64,000 nucleotides of DNA. It comes from Sycobia sp. Sy_11. Taxonomy: Eukaryota; Arthropoda; Insecta; Hymenoptera; Epichrysomallidae. Position 1 is the first letter of the stretch. Each line of letters opens with the position of its first letter. The position numbers and the translations under genes are program-made. The stretch spans positions 124,001 to 188,000 of the forward strand of contig JACCIC010000027.1 in NCBI GenBank assembly GCA_018907035.1, given 5' to 3'. The notes beneath the pieces were generated by a model. It did no database searches. It was not told where the DNA came from and worked only from the letters and a program-made list of their open reading frames with translations. Positions 57,426-64,000 of this stretch are shown here, in pieces.

Positions 57426-58217
57426 CGATCTCGGGATCGCACAATTTAGTATAAAAAATATATATACGTGCATATATATTTTATTCTATATTTTATAATA
57501 TATTGTATAATATATTTCGAGCCCCGGCGAAAATTCGCAAGTTACGCGGATGCGCAAAAATGTAATTTGTGTGCGGAATATAGTTATCTTCCATATAATA
57601 TAATTATTAGTTTGGAACATAGCTATATTACATAGTGCGAACGCACTGCGCGTCGCGAGTGTTTACGATGCTAGCTCGTAGACGTAAACACTCTCGAAGT
57701 TAGCCAAGGCCAACGCCAATTCGGCGAAAGGGGCTGAAAAGCAGCACAAATAAAATATACAGCTGAATACGAAATATAATATTTGTGCGGCTTTTCAAGC
57801 AATACTGATATTGAGTTAAATACTCATATACATATTAATTTATATAATGTTTTATATATATTAATTTGATTTAATTATAAATTTAATTTAAGTTAATTAT
57901 GTAAATTCTATTTAAGTTAAACTAGAATTAATCAATAATTTATTTATAATGCAAAATAATATTAAAATATAATTGATACAAATAGATGTATATTCGCTAT
58001 TATAATATTATAATAAATTTTCATCATAATAAGTGTAATTAACATTTAATGTAAATTAAATGTAATTAATATTTCACGTAAATAAAACAAATTTTTTACA
58101 CATAGTCTATATGTTTACATATACATATTTTTTACACATAGTCTATATATATAAAATTTTTTACACATAGACTATACTACTACCGTCCCGATCCTGCAGT
58201 TGAAAATCTAGTAAATG
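57426..58217 (+). other. Leader of the family D element, then AT-rich DNA
   Basis: Noncoding sequence after the primer site continues to about 57770, followed by 430 bases of AT-rich DNA. Gag, protease, RT and RNase H of family D are missing, so a large internal deletion or replacement lies between 57800 and 58200. Confidence 0.55.
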
Positions 58218-59260
58218 ACTAGGATGCGTGGAAGTTGGTCGTGCCTAAAGAAGATCGCCGTACCGTTCTTCATGAATGTCATGAGGAGCCCACAGCTGGT
58301 CATTTCGGACGCCATAAGACGTATGGCCATATTGCACGATCATACTATTGGCCCTCATTCCACAAAGATGTGACACAATTTTTCCGTGACTGCACCGTGT
58401 GCCAGCAATGTAAGGTACAGCAGGCTGCACCAGCTGGCCTGATGGGCCATCAAACAGTCACCCGCCCTTGGGCAGTAGTAACTGTAGACGCGATAGGTCC
58501 GTTTCCACGATCTACCCGAGGATACGAGTACTTTCTCGTCTTCATGGATCTCTTCACTCGCTGGGTAGAGTGCATCCCTATCCGAAAGGCGAATGCGCAA
58601 ACGATTCACCGCGAGTTGAAAGATCGCGTATTTTTACGTTTTGGTACGCCCGAAATATTCCTATCGGACAATGGCACCGAATTTCGTAATAAGATTCTCG
58701 AGAAATTCCTTATGGAGCGTGGGGTGGAGCATTCAACGTTACCCCCTTATCACGCTCCAGCCAATCCGGTAGAGAGGGTCAATAGGACTCTGAAGACCGC
58801 GATAATCGCCTTCGTTGAGCAGTCTCATATTATTTGAGATGCGTATATCGCCAAGCTGATGTTCACGTAAAATACATCCGTACAAGACTCCATTGGCGTA
58901 AGTCCGGTCTTCCTTAATACGGGTCATTACCCCTCAGCCCCTGGCATGTATCGCCGCTAGGAGGAGCAGTGCGCACAGGTTGCGCAAGATGAGACTGCTC
59001 CATAGCATTGGAAAGAGCGCATGGAGAAGTTATCTGATCTTCATCTGAAGACAGCGGAAAACTCGCAGAAAGCACAGGCAAAGCAAGCTCGCTACTATAA
59101 TGCGAGACGTCGCGATGTTCATTACGTGATTGGCGATCGCATATGGCGGCGTAATTGCATCCTCTCGTCTGGTATACAAGGCATTAGCGCCAAGCTTGCC
59201 ACGAAATTCGACGGCCCTTTACCATCAGGGAGAAACTCGGCACAAATGTTTATCTACTGA
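58218..59260 (+). pseudogene. Gypsy integrase, family D
   Basis: The frame at 58235-58837 holds the zinc-binding domain (TAGHFGRHKTYGH with the histidines, CTVCQQCK with the cysteines) and the core: TVDAIGPFPR, LSDNGTEFR and NPVERVNR give the DDE triad. A stop occurs after VEQSHII at 58837. The continuation is at 59021-59260 (QARYYNARRRDVHYVIGD, then a degraded C-terminal domain) after frame breaks. Similar in layout to the family A integrase at 14.4-15.2 kb but a different family. Confidence 0.88.
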
Positions 59261-59757
59261 TCGACTGTACGGGAAGAGATGCTGGTAAGTATCATGTCGC
59301 CGACCTGAAGCCTTATATTCGAGATCACGACCCCGAAGATGATAGCGGTTCCGACACGGAAGAGCCTTCGGGTGAAGAGCATGACTGCGATGCATCTGAT
59401 TGTAATGTCGAGGCGAGCGAGCGACACCGCACTGTAACACCACTGGTGAGCGTACGGCGCCCCGACGACGCGCCTCATTGTAATCCCGGTACGAGCGTGC
59501 AAAGCGATACCCCCGCGGGCAATGCCACGCGACCTAACGCCGATGACGCACCGCGTAGATTAGGGAGACCACATAGGACGCGAATTGTAACCCGTAGAAG
59601 GACGGAAGCGCGAGCACCTGCGGAGCCCCATAACAGCGAAGCCGCCTGCAATAGTGACATACCCCTGGTAAAGCGGAAAGTAGGTCGCCCCAGGAGAAGC
59701 CAGTGCTCAGCACTACCGCGGGACCAATCTCTCAAGACCCGTCAACAGGCCATCTAG
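59261..59757 (+). pseudogene. Pol C-terminal tail of family D with AT-hook-like motifs
   Basis: After the integrase, the sequence encodes VADLKPYIRDHD, then an acidic stretch (DPEDDSGSDTEEPSGEE), and from 59446 an open frame with RRLGRPHRTRIVTRRR and KRKVGRPRRS before the stop at 59755-59757. GRP flanked by basic residues is the AT-hook pattern that binds the minor groove of AT-rich DNA. Whether it steers integration is inference. The 2.77-3.08 kb pol tail also goes from acidic to basic. Confidence 0.55.
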
Positions 59758-59858
59758 GTGCATAATGCACCTGAGGCTTTATTTTTCATCCTCTCCTAAT
59801 TAAGACATTCTCCAGTTATATATTGTGTAGTGATCCCTATCCTGACACGATGTTCAGC

Positions 59859-59861
<3 letters not shown>

Positions 59862-59909
<48 letters not shown>
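59862..59909. repeat. (GA)n microsatellite
   Basis: About 48 bases of GA dinucleotide in the 3' untranslated region of the family D element. Confidence 0.95.
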
Positions 59910-59910
<1 letters not shown>

Positions 59911-59946
59911 TTGGGTTGAGCTGCCACGCTTCGGCTGCCAGTGTCT

Positions 59947-59958
59947 GGAGGGGGGACG
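59947..59958 (+). other. Polypurine tract, family D
   Basis: GGAGGGGGGACG directly precedes TGTGATGGGG, a plausible LTR start. Confidence 0.5.
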
Positions 59959-60790
59959 TGTGATGGGGAACGCAAGCACCGCATAAGCTTGCTTTCCCAA
60001 GTCCCTATGTTCTCTCTCCCATCGTAGCCTTGTAAATATATATAGATACTTATATGTAAATACTAATAGATAATTGTTCCAGGCCAACGCACCACTACAC
60101 CGACGGAGATGTAAGTGAGAGAGAGAGCGGGGAGTGGGGGAAGACGGTCGCGCGCGCGAATTCGGGAGTTAGAGTGTTTAGTTAGGAAGTAGAGTTTCGA
60201 GAGACACGCACGATCGAGCTCTTTGTTTTTGAGAAACGACCAAACCGAAGGTCGGTCTCGCGCTTAGTTTTTGGCTTCGCGAGGTGCACTGTGTCGTACG
60301 GATGCGTGCCACCCACGGACACCGTTACGCGGACATCGCTGCCGAGCTCGACCTACTTAGCCTGCCACCCGGCTCCCGTCTTTGCGGAGTAACCGCCCCA
60401 TCTCGAGGTCATCGACGAACGGGGACGCCGCCTTCCCCGTCGAATGAGGACGTGCTGTCGCCGGCCCTGGGCTTGCCGCCGTCGCCTTCTGTTGCCAGCG
60501 GACTATACAACTACGCCACCGCCCGACTGTAAGAGGCAGCCCGTTACTCTCTCACTCTTTCTTCCTTAACTTCTCCCACACCGTCGCTTCGGCGATCCTC
60601 GTATGAGCGTTGTACGTCTCTTATCTATTAAAGCCACGTGAATTTTAATTATTCGGTTTTATTATTTTATTATTTCCTATACTTATTTAGTCTCCCTATC
60701 TCTCGCGCAAATCCGTAGGCGATTCTTCGCCCCTTGCGAACTTCCCCTCTCCCTCACCGAAATAACTTGGGGCTAAGCCCAGCCGTATAA
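59959..60790 (+). mobile_element. 3' LTR, family D (truncated at its end)
   Basis: It starts TGTGATGGGG after the polypurine tract and aligns with 56408-57055 inverted, and with 57095-57345 directly ('ttaaagccacgtgaatttta', 'attcttcgcc'). The last 70 bases, including the ATTACA end, are lost after CCCAGCCG at about 60785. Its frames are artefacts. Confidence 0.6.
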
Positions 60791-60837
60791 CTCATCGAAT
60801 AACCGTATATAAATTGCAACGGCCATATACGCGAAAA

Positions 60838-61400
60838 CCTATACGCGAAGGCGCGAGGCACGCAGGCCGAGGATCACGAGGCGACGGTGCGCGAGGAGTT
60901 GGGGAAGAGAGAGAGAGAGAGAGAGAGGAGAACGGGATGCCACTCACAATCGGGCGGTGATGTAGTCATGTAGTCCGCTGGCGACAGGAGGCGGCGACAG
61001 CAAGCCTCGAACCGGTAATAGCACGTCCTCATGCGTTGGGGAAGGTGGCGTTCCCGCTCGTCGGTGTCCCCGGGATTGGGCGGTTACTCCGCGGAGACGG
61101 GAGCCGGGCGACAGGCTCGTTACGTCGAGCTCGGCAGCGGGGTCCGCGTCCGATGTCCGCGGGTGGCACGCACGTAAGCGGAACAAGAACACACGTACGG
61201 CACAGTTCACTCCGCGAAGACGAGATACGTATCGAGGGGAGATAGCAATAGAAAAAGACGTTATCCCAAAACAACAACAAAGCCCGAACATGCTGGTCTA
61301 TTGCAGCTCTCCTTCCTAACTAACTAAAATTCGCGCGGGCGGCCGTCTCTCCCCACTCCCCGCTCTCTCTCTCTCTCTCTCTTCCCTAACTCCTCGCGCA
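60838..61400 (-). mobile_element. Second inverted LTR copy, family D
   Basis: Head-to-head with the 3' LTR. It repeats the arrangement at 56640-57130 ('acgcgaaggcgcgaggc', 'gtcggtgtccccgg', 'ctaactaactaaaattcgcg', then CT-rich and 'ccctaactcctcgcgcac'), where it stops. Confidence 0.65.
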
Positions 61401-62159
61401 CTCCCATTTCCATCGTCATTGGGATGTATATTTTCAGCGTCTTTACATTAAAGATTAGTCCTTCTTTTTTCGATATATTTTATTCGTGCAAAATAATATT
61501 TCATAACCGCGTTTGTTCAGGAATACTTAGTTTTCACCTACTTATACGAAGGTTAGGGTGGTGTGTTTCTCCTATATATGTGTAGGAGAGAAATTTGACT
61601 CCGCAGACGTATTAGTAGATAGGACGCGATATGCGCGTATATACTGCGAGTGAGCGCTTCATTAACCGATCGTCAGGTGGCGCTCAGACGTTTATGCATC
61701 TACGCCACCCTATTATTATTTATCCCTCCTATTCCTGTGTGGGTCTGACATGTGTGCTAGTATAGCGTGCATAATATTTAGGTCTAGATAATAAAATTTA
61801 TTATAATTTTATTTTTTAATATATACATTTTTTTTTAATATTGAAATTTATATGTAAATTATTTATCATGATTTCTTTTGCAATATAAATCCCATTGTAT
61901 TAATCAGTTGGGTTCCCTCCTGTACTTTTTAGGAATTTTATTTCATAAAATAGTTAATTTAAGAAAAAGGATCATTGGAATAAAAATAATTATGTGGATA
62001 ACTCCGAAGGTCCCTACGGTCCAAAAAGGTTATGTGTAAATTAACCTAACCCGTGAAAGGACTTTTCTCCTCTGTTAACGGGGACTTAATACCGGGTAGA
62101 CGTGAAATTGATATAATTAATTTCAGGGACATATCTCCCTGTAGTGTCTAAGAACCCCG

Positions 62160-62218
<59 letters not shown>

Positions 62219-62219
62219 A
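61401..62219. other. Unassigned sequence ending in (TA)n
   Basis: No gene is recognised. The (TA)n array lies at about 62164-62204, with shorter TA runs to 62222. Confidence 0.5.
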
Positions 62220-62620
62220 TATATTAATAAATATTTTTATCAGTCTTACAGTCTTTATAATATAATACATTAGCTAAAATAAAGACAGTCAGACTGTGCT
62301 TGTTTATATTCATACCCGTAGAATCTGAAATAAAACTTATTACTAGAATAAATTATATTAAAAATCAAAAATAAAAATAAAATAAAAATAAATTAAAATG
62401 TAGCGGTTCGAAACATCGGAGAATAAGGTGATTCTAAATTTAAGATGGTGGGGTTAGTCAGATTGTCCTTTACTAACATAGAATATTGATTTTATTATTT
62501 TCATTTTATTTTATTTATTATTTTATTTTTAGCTAATATATTATATAATAATGACTGCAAGACAAGATAAAAATGTTTATTAATTTAATTCAAAACAGTC
62601 CACATAATTACAATTTTTAA

Positions 62621-62640
<20 letters not shown>
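62220..62640. repeat. Dispersed AT-rich repeat, partner of 5518-5720
   Basis: The block near 62285-62330 ('gacagtcagactgtgcttgt', 'gaatctgaaat') is the reverse complement of 5518-5565 with few changes. The repeat sits between (TA)n arrays in both places. Confidence 0.55.
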
Positions 62641-62669
<29 letters not shown>

Positions 62670-62673
<4 letters not shown>

Positions 62674-62912
62674 AGAAAGAAGCACCAACCATACTGTATA
62701 TACATATAGTGCGAGTGACATCTGTACGAGATGTACAGATGCTGTAAGAGAGAGCGGCGCTGCGCGAGCGCTCTTTTAGTGAGAAGGACCGTTAGTCGGT
62801 TGCTGTTGCTTGTATAGTTCGGTCGCTGGTTAATAAAGCTTTTACGTGCGAAGTTGAATCCTTTGTCTATTTATTATTTCCACTCTGCTAAATATATTTA
62901 CATCAGTTGTTC

Positions 62913-62917
<5 letters not shown>
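62670..62917 (+). mobile_element. Solo Copia-like LTR in a (TA)n array
   Basis: 248 bp with TGTTAGAA at the start and TTCCAACA at the end, the TGTTNGAA...TTCCAACA type usual for Copia LTRs. AATAAAGC at 62833 gives a polyadenylation signal. The flanking (TA)n on both sides makes the 5-bp duplication undecidable but compatible with TATAT. Confidence 0.75.
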
Positions 62918-62953
<36 letters not shown>

Positions 62954-62956
<3 letters not shown>

Positions 62957-63640
62957 CAAAAAAATATTTTCTATTTTTGAAAAAATTATTTGCTTATAAC
63001 ATATAAATAGTTTTATTAAAATATTCATTCCTTTAAATTTAATATTTAAATCTTTGTGCTTCGTTCAATAAAATCGAAAAAATGTTTATTAATTTTGAAC
63101 AACTCGTTGGGTCTAATCAAATAAATATATTGCACCTTTTGATAAAGCTATTTAATTGTTCATATTGAATAGCTTTTCCAAAAATTGATTATATTTGTTA
63201 AATTTGAGTATATATATAGTTTTTTAAATATTTATTTATTTAACTTTATTTTTTAAGTATAGGTAGTTCCGTTTAATAAAATTCAAGAGTTATTTATTAC
63301 TTTTCAATAGTTTATTTAGTTTAATGTAATAAATATATGTTCGCTATTCAAATAAATTTAATTGTTTGTTTCAAGTATAAGGTTTACTCTAAATTACAAA
63401 ATATTCATTCGTGTTAAATATGTATGTTTCTGTTTTAAACATAAATTTAAATAAATATTTGTTTTATTCTAATAACTATTGAATTAATTTTAATGAATGC
63501 ATGATATAATGTAAATAGCAATGAAATAAATTTTATTATATAAAAATTTAATGAATGTTATTTTATAAATAATTTACAGAAAGTATAATTGTTTATATCA
63601 AATTAGTCTTATTAATAAGTTCAACGCAATGCATGTGTGT
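62954..63640. other. AT-rich DNA without recognisable features
   Basis: No coding potential or repeat boundary is seen. Confidence 0.5.
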
Positions 63641-63900
63641 GTGGGTGTGTGTGTATGTTCACAATAATTTGGCAGCGGAGTGTAGTAAATGGGATTCACT
63701 GGTGTCGATGAAGAAATTCTTTAAGTGCGTATATCAAGGTAAAACTTATAGTAGCTTCGATCATCGCCACGCAGCGAATTTAAAATTTTAAGAAAATACG
63801 TGTGTATAAAAATGCATAAATATACACTTACACACACAGGCAAGAAAATCTATACGCATTTCAAGAATTTCGACACCAGTTAATCCCTTTTATTGCATCT
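63641..63900. repeat. Short inverted repeat, possible small foldback element
   Basis: 'gggattcactggtgtcga' at 63690-63707 is matched inverted by 'tcgacaccagttaatccc' at about 63869-63886. The outer left GT-rich and inner right CA-rich stretches also complement each other. It has about 160 bp of loop and no coding. Confidence 0.5.
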
Positions 63901-64000
63901 ATTGTTTTGGTGTCCCTCCTACTGCACGCCGTCACTCCCTCCATCGCACGAACTCGAAAACCAACATCTGGAATATCGCACGAACGGAGTACCGACGTTC

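Overview
This is a eukaryotic window and almost certainly from an insect. The mix of mariner, BEL/Pao, Ty3/Gypsy, Copia-type and Helitron-type sequence in an AT-rich background with long (TA)n and (CT)n arrays suits an ant or other hymenopteran, but that placement is inference. I found no host gene I can defend, no rRNA or tRNA gene and no CRISPR array. The window is a graveyard of nested transposable elements, and every recognisable reading frame is a fragment of one.

Layout. 0.46-5.4 kb: a long inverted repeat (about 1.6 kb arms) with the 3' end of a Gypsy-type element in its loop. 5.4-10.6 kb: microsatellites, then an interspersed repeat called R1 here, split by a mariner (7.16-8.45 kb) and by a 1.2 kb LTR (family B, 8.73-9.93 kb), ending in a 60-bp minisatellite. 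10.6-22.2 kb: a minus-strand Gypsy element (family A) with gag, protease, RT, RNase H, integrase and an extra zinc-knuckle ORF downstream of pol. 22.2-25.9 kb: unassigned GC-richer sequence, a 44-bp tandem repeat and a solo LTR related to the 10.6 kb one. 25.9-30.8 kb: a minus-strand BEL/Pao element with a 3' LTR but almost no 5' end. 30.8-34.6 kb: a second family A copy carrying another mariner. 35.5-40.5 kb: two LTR-like copies (family C), an R1 copy holding a decayed irritans-type mariner, and a second family B LTR. 41.1-42.9 kb: gag and protease start of another Gypsy element (family E) beside the minisatellite. 43.0-45.9 kb: Helitron-like 3' ends and a second long inverted repeat. 48.5-53.7 kb: an LTR-like piece, a third family A copy on the plus strand apparently split by an errantivirus-like remnant, and a Mutator-like transposase fragment. 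54.0-55.1 kb: an R1 copy lacking the two insertions seen near 7-10 kb. 56.4-61.4 kb: a Gypsy element (family D) with a tRNA-Lys-type primer site and two inverted LTR pairs. 62.67-62.92 kb: a solo Copia-like LTR inside (TA)n.

The window reads as a history of insertions. Paralogous empty sites for a mariner and for LTR B can be seen inside the window, and many LTR ends abut (TA)n arrays, suggesting that these arrays act as integration targets. The most unusual items are the family A ORF downstream of pol, with its nucleocapsid-like zinc knuckle and RRKTT repeats, the two long inverted repeats, and the 60-bp minisatellite found at three loci.
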